Part shown: piece by piece, positions 42,194 through 52,957 of the stretch | Position numbering within the stretch: the first letter of the stretch is position 1 | Layout: every line of letters starts with the position of its first letter | Source of the DNA: Sphaerolaimus hirsutus | Lineage: Eukaryota > Nematoda > Chromadorea > Monhysterida > Sphaerolaimidae | Direction of reading: 5' to 3' | Assembly: GCA_964036195.1 (NCBI GenBank) | Contig: OZ038451.1 | Location: 28,723,927-28,787,926, forward strand | DNA: 64,000 nucleotides | Notes under the pieces: generated by a model | Databases searched by the model: none | What the model was told of the DNA's origin: nothing | What the model saw: only the letters and a program-made list of their open reading frames with translations | Position numbers and translations under genes: made by a program

Positions 42194-44680
42194 CTAGGGG
42201 TTGGAGTTGCGTGGTAAGCGCCACATGCGACGCAAAGGTGCCTTTGTAATTTCGTCTGAGTCAGGAGGTTTCAAAAGGGCGTTTGGGCCCTGCAACTCTA
42301 CAATGAAAAATGGGCCGGTGTACTTAGGGGACCAGTGATCACTTGGAAAAGCTCGTAGCATTACTTGATCTCCTTCGTGGAGAGTTTGGGTGTGGTCCCT
42401 ATCGAAAAAACGTTGGTAAGAAGAGCGATTTTGGTCGCTCCGTGTTTTCGCCATGATTTGCGCTTCCGTCGGATTCAAAGTGCGAGCTGCTGTGAAAAAT
42501 AGATTCCAATGGGGTAGATACCCGTGTACCAAATAAAAAGGGCAGCACTCGGTTGTTTTGTTCATGGCCATATTATGACGTAAAATTGACATTGGTAGTA
42601 ATTCGCGCCAACTTTGGTTAGGGTAATCATTAAGGCATGCACGCAGCATAGCGCGAATTTCGCGATTGGTGCGCTCCACCAAACCATTGGCTTCAGGATT
42701 TCTAGCTAGAGTCATTGAATGGTGTGTCCCTAAAGATTCGCACAACGAACGGAATTGCGAGTTATTGAACTCGGTTCCTCTATCGGAAATAATGACTCTC
42801 GGTGCACCAAAAACTAAGAAAACGTGCCGATATAGCGCTTTGGCGACGGTGTTTGCGTTGAGGGATGGTAAAATGTGGGTTACGGTGTATCGGGTAAGCG
42901 CATCGACAATAACCAAAACTTTCGAATTGCGGTTGGAATGTTCTATGTGCAACGTGTCGACGTGCAAAACTTCAAAGGGTTGAGTGGGGCTCTCAACAAA
43001 GCCAAGCGGAGCCGGGTGAGACTGGTGGGGTTTCGACTCCAAACAATGTGAACACGCCCGGCAGTACTGTAAAATATCTTCCTTCATTCCCGGCCAAGAA
43101 AAATATTCACATAACAAATGTAATGTGCGAGCCTGTCCACCATGACTAGCGTAGATTCCCATGTGAGCCTGTGTCAGACAAGCCTGTTGCCATGTCCGGG
43201 GCGGCCAAATGGCAAAGCGTGTGGGAGTCGTGGGGGACTTGTAAAAAAGCACGTCATTGATCAAAAGTGCGTCCTTATACGTGGAAGGGTCCGACTTGAT
43301 TTCCTGGATTATCGTGGAAAGTTCGGGATCGTTCATTTGGATTTCGTGCCAATGGTTCCGAATTGGAATTGAGTTTTCCGACTGTGGATCGGGATCGGAA
43401 AAATTGTCAATTGCTGGTGTAGCGCAGTAACCTCTGACAATGTCGGTGGGGACGTCTAGATCGCCGTGAAATTTGGGTTGGTCGATCGGGTTGCGTGACA
43501 AAGCGTCAGCGACCGTGTTAGAGGTACCTGGCTTATGGATGAAGCGGGTGACGCGGTCCTGGATAAATAAAGCCCAACGTTCCAACTTAGAATGCGCCGG
43601 ACTGCGTAAAATCTGTTGTATCCCGCTGTTATCCGTGTACACGGTCAGTTTTTGGCCTTCAACGAAATCGGCCAATCGTCGGATCGCCCAGCAAATGCAC
43701 AAACTTTCCAGTTCGGCAGCAGAAAATTTTGTGTGTGGGTGGGTGAGTCGCTTACTGATAAAGGACACCGGATGGATTTTCCCGTCATCGTCTTTTTGAG
43801 ACAGGACCGCGCCCAGGCCGACGGCACTAGCGTCACATTCCAGAATGAATTCTCGGCCGTCATAGACGGGGTGTTTGAGGATGGGTGGGTTTGAAATCAG
43901 GTATTTCAAGGAATCCCATGCGGTCAACATGTCCTCTGTCCATTCAAAGGGTGTCGTGCCAAATTTTGGGAATACACCAGCTAAAGCCGTGTATAAAGGA
44001 GCGGCTAGGGTGCTAAAATTCGGTATGAAGTGGCTATAGTACACACACTTCCCTAAAAATCTGCGCAAGTCTTGCTTGGTGTGCACTTTCGGTTGGTCGG
44101 TCATGGCTGCGACCCGAGAGGGCGCTGGCGAAATACCTTCAGCGGAAATTTGATGACCGAGGTATTTCAATTCTAATGCAAATAGATTGCATTTAGCGGG
44201 TTGCATGCGAAGGTTTGCCCAGCGCAAACGCTTGAAAAGACGTCGAAGGTGAATCAAATGTTCGTCTACCGTGTCGCTGCAAATGAGTATATCGTCTATG
44301 TAACTTTTACACCACGGTTTCGAGGGGTCGTCGTTCAAACCCGCCATCATTATGGTGACCATACGCTGGAAAGTAGCGCCAGCGTTTACTGTACCGAACG
44401 GCATGCGCGTGTAGCGGTACTGTCCGAGGCTGCAAACGAAGCTGGTTCGCTCTTTTGAGTCTTCGTCCGCCAACGGTACGTTGTAGTACCCGTGGCGGAT
44501 GTCGATGGCCGAAAACACTTTTTTGCCAGACAATTCTGCCAACAACTCGCCAATGCGTGGCAGGGGATAGGAATCGATTTTTGTAATTAGGTTTACTGCT
44601 TTAAAATCGACGCAAAAACGGAAATTGTCCGTCCCCTTGGGCGCAATTGTAATGGGACTGGCCCACGGGCCATCTGAATG
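42194..44680 (-). CDS. Gypsy pol: RT, RNase H, integrase (continues in frame after the stop)
   Basis: 829 codons in the same frame as the upstream ORF, immediately after the TAA. RT motifs: WASPITIAPKG, FSAIDIRHGYYNVPL, TRMPFGTVNAGATFQ, YIDDILI. RNase H: ECDASAVGLGAVLSQ, VYTDNSG, HKPGTSNTVADALSR. Integrase: an H-H-C-C zinc region (HMGIYASHGG to CRACSHC), then HVDTL, SDRGTEF and NGLVERTNRE supplying D, D and E. The C-terminal VMLRAFPSDHWSPKYTGPF segment is like other gypsy integrases. The first ATG after the stop is at 44545, inside RT, so independent translation would lose part of the fingers. All catalytic residues I checked are present. Confidence 0.92.
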   Translation of the reverse strand, partial: HSDGPWASPITIAPKGTDNFRFCVDFKAVNLITKIDSYPLPRIGELLAELSGKKVFSAIDIRHGYYNVPLADEDSKERTSFVCSLGQYRYTRMPFGTVNAGATFQRMVTIMMAGLNDDPSKPWCKSYIDDILICSDTVDEHLIHLRRLFKRLRWANLRMQPAKCNLFALELKYLGHQISAEGISPAPSRVAAMTDQPKVHTKQDLRRFLGKCVYYSHFIPNFSTLAAPLYTALAGVFPKFGTTPFEWTEDMLTAWDSLKYLISNPPILKHPVYDGREFILECDASAVGLGAVLSQKDDDGKIHPVSFISKRLTHPHTKFSAAELESLCICWAIRRLADFVEGQKLTVYTDNSGIQQILRSPAHSKLERWALFIQDRVTRFIHKPGTSNTVADALSRNPIDQPKFHGDLDVPTDIVRGYCATPAIDNFSDPDPQSENSIPIRNHWHEIQMNDPELSTIIQEIKSDPSTYKDALLINDVLFYKSPTTPTRFAIWPPRTWQQACLTQAHMGIYASHGGQARTLHLLCEYFSWPGMKEDILQYCRACSHCLESKPHQSHPAPLGFVESPTQPFEVLHVDTLHIEHSNRNSKVLVIVDALTRYTVTHILPSLNANTVAKALYRHVFLVFGAPRVIISDRGTEFNNSQFRSLCESLGTHHSMTLARNPEANGLVERTNREIRAMLRACLNDYPNQSWRELLPMSILRHNMAMNKTTECCPFYLVHGYLPHWNLFFTAARTLNPTEAQIMAKTRSDQNRSSYQRFFDRDHTQTLHEGDQVMLRAFPSDHWSPKYTGPFFIVELQGPNALLKPPDSDEITKAPLRRMWRLPRNSNP

Positions 44681-47600
44681 TTAGATTATTCCTTCGCGCA
44701 ACATGGAACTGATAGATTTGTGAATAAATGGGCGTTTACGCATTGGTTCATATCGCACCGCTTGTTTGATCGGCGGATGATTGGGGTCGGTTTCAATTTT
44801 ATGTTCCACAAGCGAAGTGCATCCAACATCATATTCATCACACAAAAAGATATCGTGGAATTCTGCCAAAAGTTGCTCGAAAGCGGACCTGTGCGGGTCT
44901 TTGAGGGGCATACGGTTCTTCGATTGCAAATTAGACAAAATAAATTGAAAACGTTCTTCCGGGGTGATCGGTTTTTCTGGATTTTCTTGAGGTTTGGAAT
45001 CGTGCGCGGAGGGGGGTGGAATCGGTGAAGCGATTGCTTTCGCCCCAATCGCACAGGTGTTCACGGCAGATAGTTTTTCTATACCGAAAGCAGCAAGCGC
45101 ATCAGGCGATCCCCACAATCGGGGAAACTCTTGGCCTGGCTTGAGACATGCGTCCAGATTATAAACGTCACACGCAGCGATCCTCGTGTCAGGGGGTAAA
45201 TGTACTGGGAAGGGGTGCGGGTTAAACAAGGTCAAATGCAATTTGTCGCGGTCAACGAATGCGGCGGCCGTGTTGTACATGGCCAAATGTGTCTTTGTAT
45301 CGACATTTGAAAACACTGCCACAGTTTTCCTCCAATTTAAATGTGAAATGTGTCCGGGTTTTTTGGGATATCTGACTGTCATCGTAAATGCCGAACCAGG
45401 CGACACATAGATTGGTTTTGAATTTCGAACTTCATCATGGTACAACACTTCGAATCGCTCTTCTAGACGAACGGTTTTTTGAGCCACATCGTCTTGTTGA
45501 GGTAAATTGAAGGACACTCCCTTGTCCATTTCTAAGGGAATAAGCCAGGACAACTTCAAAAATGGCATCACGTCTGTCCCTAACAATATCTCGTTCAAAG
45601 CGCCAGGGACCCTGTTCACTAAAAACGTGGTTAGGACACGTCGAGTAACAAAATCGAATGGGGAGACGTGTTCAATGTGAAGCTGAATTTCCTTCAAAGC
45701 ACCTTCTTTAGTTTCGCCACTGACCATGCGCATTTTGACATTAGTGTCCACTAACTTCGACTCCAAATCGACCTTCAATCGATCGGACAATTGACGCAAA
45801 AGGGTTATTGGCAACAACGAACGGGTGCAACCGGAATCAAGTAATGCCTGGCAAGGGACGTTCTTGATTTTCACAGTACCATGAACTTGTGGACCATTCG
45901 CGGGTGCGACCCGAATACACAATTCTTGATTTTCGCCTACAACAGAAAACGCGCACATTCCTCCATTAGTATCTCCCCCGACAACTTGATTTGTCGCTGT
46001 AGGACTATTCGGACTCGTCAGCAGAGTCGGGGAATATCTGGTCGAACATCTCGGCAACTCGTTTGCCGCACGAGTCTGAGCACACAGGAAAGTTTTGCAG
46101 ACACATGGAAGCTTGACCCAATCAGTAAACTTACCAGGATCTTGCTCATACATCTGAACAACACGGGTCCGGAACTCATTACAAAAGGCTTCATACGGGG
46201 CTTCTTCATTTATGTTGAGATCGGAAGTTGCGTCAATGATTTCGTCATCGACATCTGGGGCATAAGCCGCTCTTGCGCTGGAAATACGCGGCGGGGGGTT
46301 ATCGTGTGTGGTGTTGGGACCAAAGCGTTTCACTTGTCCGAAACCAGCTGATTTATCAGCTAAATTTGGAATGGGTGGTTGCGGGTTTGGCTTTTCTATA
46401 GGTTGATCTCGAAGCACATTCATGCGACACTGGCTCGCCCGGTGACTGGAATGTCCGGGACGCGGACATGGGGGATCGTAAGGTGTCAGAATATTGCGCA
46501 TAGAAGTTGGTCGAAAACGCGGCTGAATGGGCGCACGCGAATTGGGGTTTTGCGACAGGCGCGGGGTGGTTGAACTTTGCATGGTTGTGGTTTTTTTCAC
46601 TTTGCGGAAATAATCATCAACGCGGCGTGCCATTTCCGCAACGGGAATGTCGGATTTTGAGAATTCAGATTGGAAATTGGCCATGACAAATCGGTCAAAA
46701 CGCGCTTCATCAAAGCGGGACCATAACTTGGCAGCCACCAATCTATCCACAACCTGCCTATCAGCTTTTCTAGTTTCGAGAAGTTCAATCGGCATTTTTG
46801 ACATGAGTCGCAAATAAAACTCTAAAAATGTTTCTGTGCGGGCCATTATGGCGTTTTCCCACTCCAAATAAGTGTACGCCTTCGAGGGAGTCTTGAAAAC
46901 ATGTGATAACTCGGTCAAAACGAATTCAAAATCACTCATTTTCTCTTCGGGAACTAAGGTTGACAACACACGATAGGCGTCACCTGCCAACTTCAATGAA
47001 AACACTTCAGACCAGAAATGGGTGTGCATAACGCCACTTGGTAAAGTGCGTGCTGTCTGCTTTATCATGCGCGTCCACTCGGAAAAAGTTACACTGTCGG
47101 TATTCCCGTAAAAAATGGGAATTTTATCAAAGATGTGGGGTCTCATGAGAGCCCAATGTTGCCACATACTCATCTCATTAGCTGTGTAACTCACGTTTTC
47201 CGGTTTTCCTAGGGGGTTCCCAACTATTGGGTGGGTCATAGGAACAGTATTTTCGAATCCCGGGGGTGGGTTGACATGGTGCATAGCAGACGCGATGGAT
47301 TGGGGTGCGGCATTTATTGGTGGCTGTGCACCATTTTCCTGGGGTGCAAAATGGGAGGGTGGTGCCACATGGAAATAATTTTCAGGGGGTGCCATGGCAA
47401 ATGTATTTCCGGGGGGTGCCGCACAAAATGTGTTTTCAGGGGGTGCCAAAATATTTTCGGGGGGTGTAACTCGCAATGTATTTTCAGCGTGTGTCATTAC
47501 TCGCAATGTATTTTCGGGGGGTTTCACATGAAACGAATTTCCGGGGGGAGTTACGTGAAACGTATTTTCGGGGGGTGCTGGGGTTGGTAGGGTGTAGGTG

Positions 47601-48037
47601 GTAGGTTGTGGGTGAGGTGCGGGAGGACTGTTGACATGCGGGGTGGTGGCTGAGGTCGCATTCGTGGCTGCGAAGTAGTCAGCCACTCTCACTCGAAACC
47701 CCAAACATACAGGTGCGACGATGTTGGCCACGGCGGTGAAGAGAACGGTCTGCACGGCGTACGGCGTCCGGGAGGCGGTGTAGCGGCGGCGAGGAGGGCG
47801 GCGGCCAGAGTTTGTGACTACACGTGTGTGAGAGCGTGCGTCGGAGATTGAGTCTGCGGGATCGGGGGTCGATAGGGATTCCACATTTGGCACTGTAGGG
47901 TGGAGAGCCCTATGGAGAGATGCTATCTCCAAGCAACGGAGAGCATGAGACCCAGGTGGGTGAGTTGAAACTGGGTGGGTTGGGTGCAGTCGGGTGTGGC
48001 GGCGCGGCGCGCGCGCCTCAGTGGAACTCGATGACAT
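44681..48037 (-). CDS. Gypsy gag-protease and start of RT, ended by an in-frame stop
   Basis: 1,118 codons. Residues 1-60 are basic; about 140-260 hold repeated PPENTF/PPGNTF motifs; about 290-480 is a gag-type helical region (FYGNTDSVTFSEWTRMIK). A short C/H cluster CPRPGHSSHRASQC near residue 540 stands where a zinc knuckle is expected but does not fit the CCHC spacing. A retropepsin core with LLDSGCTRSLLP is near residue 733. The start of RT (ML REGII) ends at TAA 44683-44681. The frame then continues open into the RT-integrase ORF, so the stop is the only break. It could be a mutation or a site of readthrough. Confidence 0.88.
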   Translation of the reverse strand: MSSSSTEARAPRRHTRLHPTHPVSTHPPGSHALRCLEIASLHRALHPTVPNVESLSTPDPADSISDARSHTRVVTNSGRRPPRRRYTASRTPYAVQTVLFTAVANIVAPVCLGFRVRVADYFAATNATSATTPHVNSPPAPHPQPTTYTLPTPAPPENTFHVTPPGNSFHVKPPENTLRVMTHAENTLRVTPPENILAPPENTFCAAPPGNTFAMAPPENYFHVAPPSHFAPQENGAQPPINAAPQSIASAMHHVNPPPGFENTVPMTHPIVGNPLGKPENVSYTANEMSMWQHWALMRPHIFDKIPIFYGNTDSVTFSEWTRMIKQTARTLPSGVMHTHFWSEVFSLKLAGDAYRVLSTLVPEEKMSDFEFVLTELSHVFKTPSKAYTYLEWENAIMARTETFLEFYLRLMSKMPIELLETRKADRQVVDRLVAAKLWSRFDEARFDRFVMANFQSEFSKSDIPVAEMARRVDDYFRKVKKTTTMQSSTTPRLSQNPNSRAPIQPRFRPTSMRNILTPYDPPCPRPGHSSHRASQCRMNVLRDQPIEKPNPQPPIPNLADKSAGFGQVKRFGPNTTHDNPPPRISSARAAYAPDVDDEIIDATSDLNINEEAPYEAFCNEFRTRVVQMYEQDPGKFTDWVKLPCVCKTFLCAQTRAANELPRCSTRYSPTLLTSPNSPTATNQVVGGDTNGGMCAFSVVGENQELCIRVAPANGPQVHGTVKIKNVPCQALLDSGCTRSLLPITLLRQLSDRLKVDLESKLVDTNVKMRMVSGETKEGALKEIQLHIEHVSPFDFVTRRVLTTFLVNRVPGALNEILLGTDVMPFLKLSWLIPLEMDKGVSFNLPQQDDVAQKTVRLEERFEVLYHDEVRNSKPIYVSPGSAFTMTVRYPKKPGHISHLNWRKTVAVFSNVDTKTHLAMYNTAAAFVDRDKLHLTLFNPHPFPVHLPPDTRIAACDVYNLDACLKPGQEFPRLWGSPDALAAFGIEKLSAVNTCAIGAKAIASPIPPPSAHDSKPQENPEKPITPEERFQFILSNLQSKNRMPLKDPHRSAFEQLLAEFHDIFLCDEYDVGCTSLVEHKIETDPNHPPIKQAVRYEPMRKRPFIHKSISSMLREGII

Positions 48038-48125
48038 GAGTTGGGTTTTTTATTTCGAAATTTTCGATTTTTTCGATTTTTTTGGAACCCTATGGGACAC
48101 GCAGTACTCCCTACTGGGTTAAAGT

Positions 48126-48143
48126 AACACAGGTCGTCCACCA
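48126..48143 (-). promoter_or_regulatory. Primer binding site candidate
   Basis: One base inside the 5' LTR the minus strand reads TGGTGGACGACCTGTG, starting with the TGG that pairs with a tRNA CCA end. Which tRNA it matches was not determined. Confidence 0.6.
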
Positions 48144-48144
48144 A

Positions 48145-48299
48145 TGAAGGGCGCTCGATCGTTGTACTCGGAGTTGTTTACTGCGGTCGCGTCGTCGTCG
48201 AGTGCCACTGAGGGCCACATGAGCTCGACTATAAACAATCGAAAGGGAAATCACTACGGATGCGCATACACGGAAAACTACCTAATGCGCATCCTAACA
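48145..48299 (-). repeat. 5' LTR of the gypsy element
   Basis: 155 bases, base-for-base identical to 40436-40590. On the minus strand it starts TGTTAGGATGCGC and ends CGCCCTTCA. Unusually short for Ty3/gypsy, where LTRs of 200-500 bp are common. Confidence 0.95.
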
Positions 48300-48303
48300 A
48301 CGT

Positions 48304-49917
48304 TGAGGGTGATAAGCATTTGCGCCTGCGAGCATTCCGTTAGCTACCGTAACTCATGAATACAAACCCCCCGTACAAAGTTTCCACGTGACGTGTAGAA
48401 AATACTGTAAATATCGTTTCACGCCAGTGTCTTTCATTTCCATGAGCTTAATTAATTACAATTAGTATATTTATTAATTAGCATTAGTTGTAAGCTTGTA
48501 TTAATAAATTAATTACCTGTTAGCTTGATTTCCTATGATAATTCATGACATCGTATTCGTTTTCATCATATTTATTTTCCCGCTTTTGTAAATATGCATT
48601 GCACTGCACTGTTGACCATTTTCTATTGTATTAGATTAAGTAGGGATTTTGTAGGTAGTTATGGAAGTAGCTAATTGTTTCTTAGTTAACTATTAATCAT
48701 TAGAGTAAACCCCATGTCGCATGAAGCTATTAATTGATGTCACAATTCATTCTTAATTGTCATCATACATTTTATTAATTCAATTATTTACGTTTTTATA
48801 AGCATTTGTACCTTACGATTTTATACAGTGCTTACATCAGAGCTTATGTGAATTGAAAGTGATTTTGTGCCTTCTTGATATTATGCCTTTTGAGTCTTTT
48901 TATTCACGTCAATTATGGTATTTACATTCGCCTTATGAGTAGCTGAAATTGTAGTTTTTCACCAATATTTCAACTTACGACGAAAATTGACTTTTGCTTC
49001 TACTCTGCTGCAAGTGTTCTTCCATTGCCCTAAAAATAAACTCTCTTCTCAAACTCAACTCGGACCCCCCTTCAGTATTGACACTAAGTACTAACTGCTT
49101 TTCCCTTAGTTTGCTAATTAACAAACCGCTCTAATTACTGCGCTGCTTGTGCTAAGAGTAGGGGCTGCGCATGCCACAGGAAACGGAACAGCGTGATCCC
49201 CGAGTGGTTCACTGCACATTCTGCAAAACAACGTCTTCGGACACATTTCCTTAAAATTTACACACAGCATTATAACCTGGACCTCCGGGCCCAGTGCAGT
49301 GCACACCAGCGACAAGCGACAGGTGAAGAGGAGTGATCAGGAAGGTAGTGAGGTAAAAAACACTCTGAATTGTGTAGACAAAAACAGCTGAATACATGGA
49401 TTCATGACAAAAACACTTTCTGTGTTTTGAGTTTTTCAAAAATCAATACCTGTTTTGAGTTTTTTCTCGAAAAAAAAACTTGAATAACTCTATTTTTTTT
49501 CTGTGTTTTTTTTTGTGTAAAAACTCGAGTATTTTGAGGGTTTTTTCTAAAAAACTAGAGGTTTTATCCATAAATTCTGATTTACAGCATTTTGATGTGG
49601 AAACAGCGGTTTTCTTGTAAAATATTGTTTAACCCCACATCTGTGTATTTATTCAAGTGCCAAAAAAGTCTATCAAAATGTCCACAATGAGGACATCCAC
49701 ATCACAACACCAGCATCAACAAAATGCCCATAAACTACAATGTTGACACTCCAAAATTCTTCAATGAATGTGCACTGTTTGGAAGACTACAGAATTGATT
49801 TGAACTACAACTATACTCAAACACATCGAAACTTAAATTGTCAAATCCACCAGGAGATGTGCATGCCATCTTTAATTTCTTTTTTGTTCCATCATAAAAT
49901 ATGAATACATTATGTAC
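48304..49917. other. Spacer, no gene confirmed
   Basis: AT-rich sequence with TTAATTAATTA patches to about 48800, then mixed. A minus frame at 49118-49315 has six cysteines but no known pattern. From 49345 to 49620 AAAACTCGAG and GTGTTTTGAG words appear, relatives of the element at 50354. Confidence 0.4.
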
Positions 49918-50353
49918 ATACCATATTGCCTCGAAATACCCCCGAGGTGATTGTTTCAGAGAGAGAATTTTGAGGTATTATTCCGACAGAAACTTTTTGA
50001 ACTTCGAGTACTGATTTGTTGTTTGTAACGTATGCAGACCTAGAAAAATGCAACAAAAACGGCTATGTATAAGACTCTAGACTTATATAGGTAGGTATGT
50101 ACCGTATTTCCTCGAATTACCCCCTGGGGGGTTTATTTTTTCAGAGTGGAAATTTTGAGGGGGGGTATTTGGAGGGGGTTTATATTTTCGCCAGAAATTT
50201 TTTGAAATCCCAGTACTAAATCGTTCGTTGTAATGTACACCTACATCAAAAAATGCAACAAAAACTGCCATTTATAAGACTCTATACACTTATATAAGTA
50301 CGTAGACGGTATAAACCATGTTCTAACATTACACAGTCATTGTTTTTCACTTG
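49918..50353. repeat. Two partial TA-family copies
   Basis: A decayed CCATATTGCCTCGAAATA end at 49923 followed by part of the core, and a CCGTATTTCCTCGAATTA end at 50102 with the core (CAACAAAAACTGCCATTTAT). Right ends are missing or displaced; candidates lie at 51335-51345 and 51515-51533. Confidence 0.55.
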
Positions 50354-51167
50354 CAACGATGGGTGAGTTCTCAAAATAAAAACACTTTCTGTATTTTGAG
50401 TTTTTCAAAAATGAATATCTGTGTTTTGAGTTTTTTTCACGAAAATAACTTGAGTTTCTGTGTTTTATTTCTGTTTTTTGAAAAAACTTGAGTTTTTAAT
50501 AAAAACTCAAGTTTTTTAGTAAAAACTCAAGTTTTTTGATAAAAACTCAAGTTTTTTTTTGGTAAAAACTCAAGTTGTTTTAAAAAAAGTTGCATTTTAC
50601 AGCATTTTACTGTTGAAACAGTGGTTTTCTTATCAAACATTGGTTTTGCATACGTTTTGTCGTGTATTGGAAAAATTTTCATTAGTTCACTGGAGGTAGT
50701 TCCAAATGGGTGACTAATACGTTTGACAGCTTGGGAAGGGAGGAGCCCTCAGCTCAATTGTGTTAGCTAGCAGACCCTGGTGGACACTCCTCAACACTTC
50801 GATCACTATCCCTATTATTGTTGAAACCACCAGGAGATGCCGACATCATTATTTTTTGGGGTACTTATTTCATCGTTAAACTTGGATACTATGTACATAT
50901 TTACACACTATACATACATGCATACCTTATGTATGCACATACACACATTGTTCAGTTCACATATTGTGCCTTCAATTGCTTGGATAAAAAAAACTCAAAA
51001 ACATTTCCGTATTTTCTGTGTTTCCGTGTTTCCGTGTTCTCCAAAAAAGAACTCATTTGAGTTTCCGTGTTTTTCAAAATTGTTGAGTTTCCGTGTTTCT
51101 GTGTTAAACAAAAAATCGGAAACTCAATGAGTTTCTGTATTTAATATGTGTGTTTTTGCCATCGTTG
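50354..51167. mobile_element. hAT-like element, AAAACTCAAG words
   Basis: CAACGATGGGTGAG and GCCATCGTTG termini flanked by a perfect 8-bp duplication TTCACTTG (50346-50353, 51168-51175). The left arm is AAAACTCAAGTTTTT words, the right arm TTTCCGTGTTTC / AACTCATTTGAG words. No ORF of note. Confidence 0.85.
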
Positions 51168-51175
51168 TTCACTTG

Positions 51176-51895
51176 TGATCTGCGTTTCCCACTGCATTTG
51201 TCATCTACGTTCTCTTTACACTGCATTTTGGGTGGGGGGGTATTGCGAGGGGGGGGGGGGGGTTATAAGTTCATTGTGCCCATTTTGAGGGAGGGTATTT
51301 CGAGACAGAAGGTATTTAGAGGGGGGGGTAGGTCGAGGAAACATGGTAGATGGTATAAACCCCCTTCTAACCTAACACAGTGATTGTTTTTAACGTATGT
51401 TCTGCATTGCCCAGATCACAATCTGCAGCTTTTGTCATAACCGTAATCTTTACACTAAATTGGGGGGGGGAGTATTTCGAGATACGAGTATTTCAAGGGG
51501 GCGGGGGGGGGGGGGTATTTTGAGGAAATACGGTATTCACATACTATACATGCATATCTTATCTTGTTTAACTGAATTCATGTGCATTCAACTATGCTTC
51601 GCTGAACAAATTAAAAAAACTCAAAAACTTTTCTGTGTTTCCGTGTTTCTGTGTTCTCCAAAAAAACTCATTTGAGTTTTAAGTTTTTTGAAATTTGTGA
51701 GTTTCCGTGTTTCTGTGTAAAACAAAAACACGGAAACTCAATGAGTTTCTGTGTTCAATTACTGTGGGTTTTTTCCATGGTTGGCTGCAATTGGTTGCGC
51801 AAGACTACCGAGATAATCACATCTGTTTCTTGTGCTATTTAAAGTGAAATGAAAATTGCATTTCGCTATAAATACATTCTAAAAAATATCTAGGT
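51176..51895. repeat. TA-family right-end fragments and AAACTCA-word fragment
   Basis: G-run arms with core fragments at 51225-51345 and 51440-51533, ending GAGGAAATACGG at 51533, followed by an AAAACTCATTTGAG-word patch (51610-51770) like the right arm of the element at 50354. Confidence 0.5.
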
Positions 51896-52176
51896 TGATT
51901 AAATCGGGGCAGGCCTGATACGCACATTTGCCCGTTTTTTCACTTGACACTTTTTCAAGTGATTTTCAGATATGAGTGAAGTGAAAAAAGTTCACTAATG
52001 TCGTTGTGCAACGTTTTTCACTTTACTCATATCTGAAAATCACTTGAAAAAGTGTCAAGTGAAAAAAACGGGCAAATGTGCGTATCAGGCAGATGTGCGT
52101 ATCAGGCCTGCCCCAAAAAAACGGGCAAATGTGCGTATCGGGCAGATGTGCGTATCAGTGCACCCCCATTTAATCA
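51896..52176. mobile_element. Foldback hairpin element
   Basis: CAGGCCTGATACGCACATTT and the following 60 bases on the left (to about 51988) are answered almost base for base by 52014-52115, around a loop of about 25 bases. The unit GCAGATGTGCGTATCAG is repeated on the right. Outer GATTAAATCGGGG and CCCCCATTTAATC also pair. Confidence 0.75.
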
Positions 52177-52949
52177 AATCACCGTGCATTGATCTCTGTA
52201 CCAAAGTTTCACATTTTTTCTAAACTTGTGTAAGCAGATCACCGCCCTTTCATATGGTGTCTTTGATTTCCGGAAGAAGACATAGTTCAAACATACGGAA
52301 ATGTCTGCCTAACGATGGCAAACAAAAATTCGATAATTTGAAAACATTTTTGGATTTTTCATAGTTTTCAAATTTTTACTTCACCCCTAGAAATTAAAAT
52401 CGATTAAACACACATTAAAATCGATTGTATTTTCTAGAAAAATTCGAAAATTCGGAAATTGAAAAGTGTTTTCGATATTTTTAGTATTTTTTTGCTGAAA
52501 ATTGTTATTTCACGTGATGATTATGTGAACTTACCATGGACCATTAGCGGGAGAACAATGTGCAGATTTATCTACGGTAAATTTGGCATAAACGAGTCAG
52601 TGATTCAATCTTTAGGTATTATACAAATGACATTTTTTATACTCACATTTGAATGGATGGGTTCCTTTTGGTTCACGGTTCCATTTTATTAAATCGAACT
52701 TTCTAGGCAAGAACAGAAATACTTTGATAGAGATATCGTTATAGAAACTCAGATTGTAAGGTTTGATAACCGTCGTCCCGCCGAAAAATAAAAATGCATG
52801 ATTTACCTATTTTTGCACATTTTCCATCCTTTCTAGGATGCAGAAACATCAATATACTGTTTGATTAACGTTTCATGTATAATACTACTGAATACATTTT
52901 CAGGTCTTATGAAAAAACAGCTCAATCGATCGCGCCAAATTTGGCATGC
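52177..52949. other. Spacer, no gene seen
   Basis: AT-rich sequence. The open frame 52459-52692 has hydrophobic stretches but no recognisable domain. Confidence 0.4.
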
Positions 52950-52957
52950 GTGTGCAC

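Larger units (their letters stand above)
40436..48299 (-). mobile_element. Complete Ty3/gypsy LTR retrotransposon (minus strand)
   Basis: Two identical 155-bp LTRs (40436-40590, 48145-48299) with TG...CA ends, a 4-bp target duplication ACGT (40432-40435, 48300-48303), a tRNA-CCA-type primer site just inside the 5' LTR and a polypurine tract before the 3' LTR. Order protease, RT, RNase H, integrase is the Ty3/gypsy order. LTR identity implies a very recent insertion. It is more GC-rich than its surroundings. One stop codon interrupts pol; additional ORFs follow integrase. Confidence 0.95.

Noticed and set aside
48145..48299. 155-bp direct repeats as an unrelated short interspersed repeat
   Set aside because: Identical copies with TG/CA ends, a target duplication, a primer site and polypurine tract, and gag-pol between them show they are LTRs.
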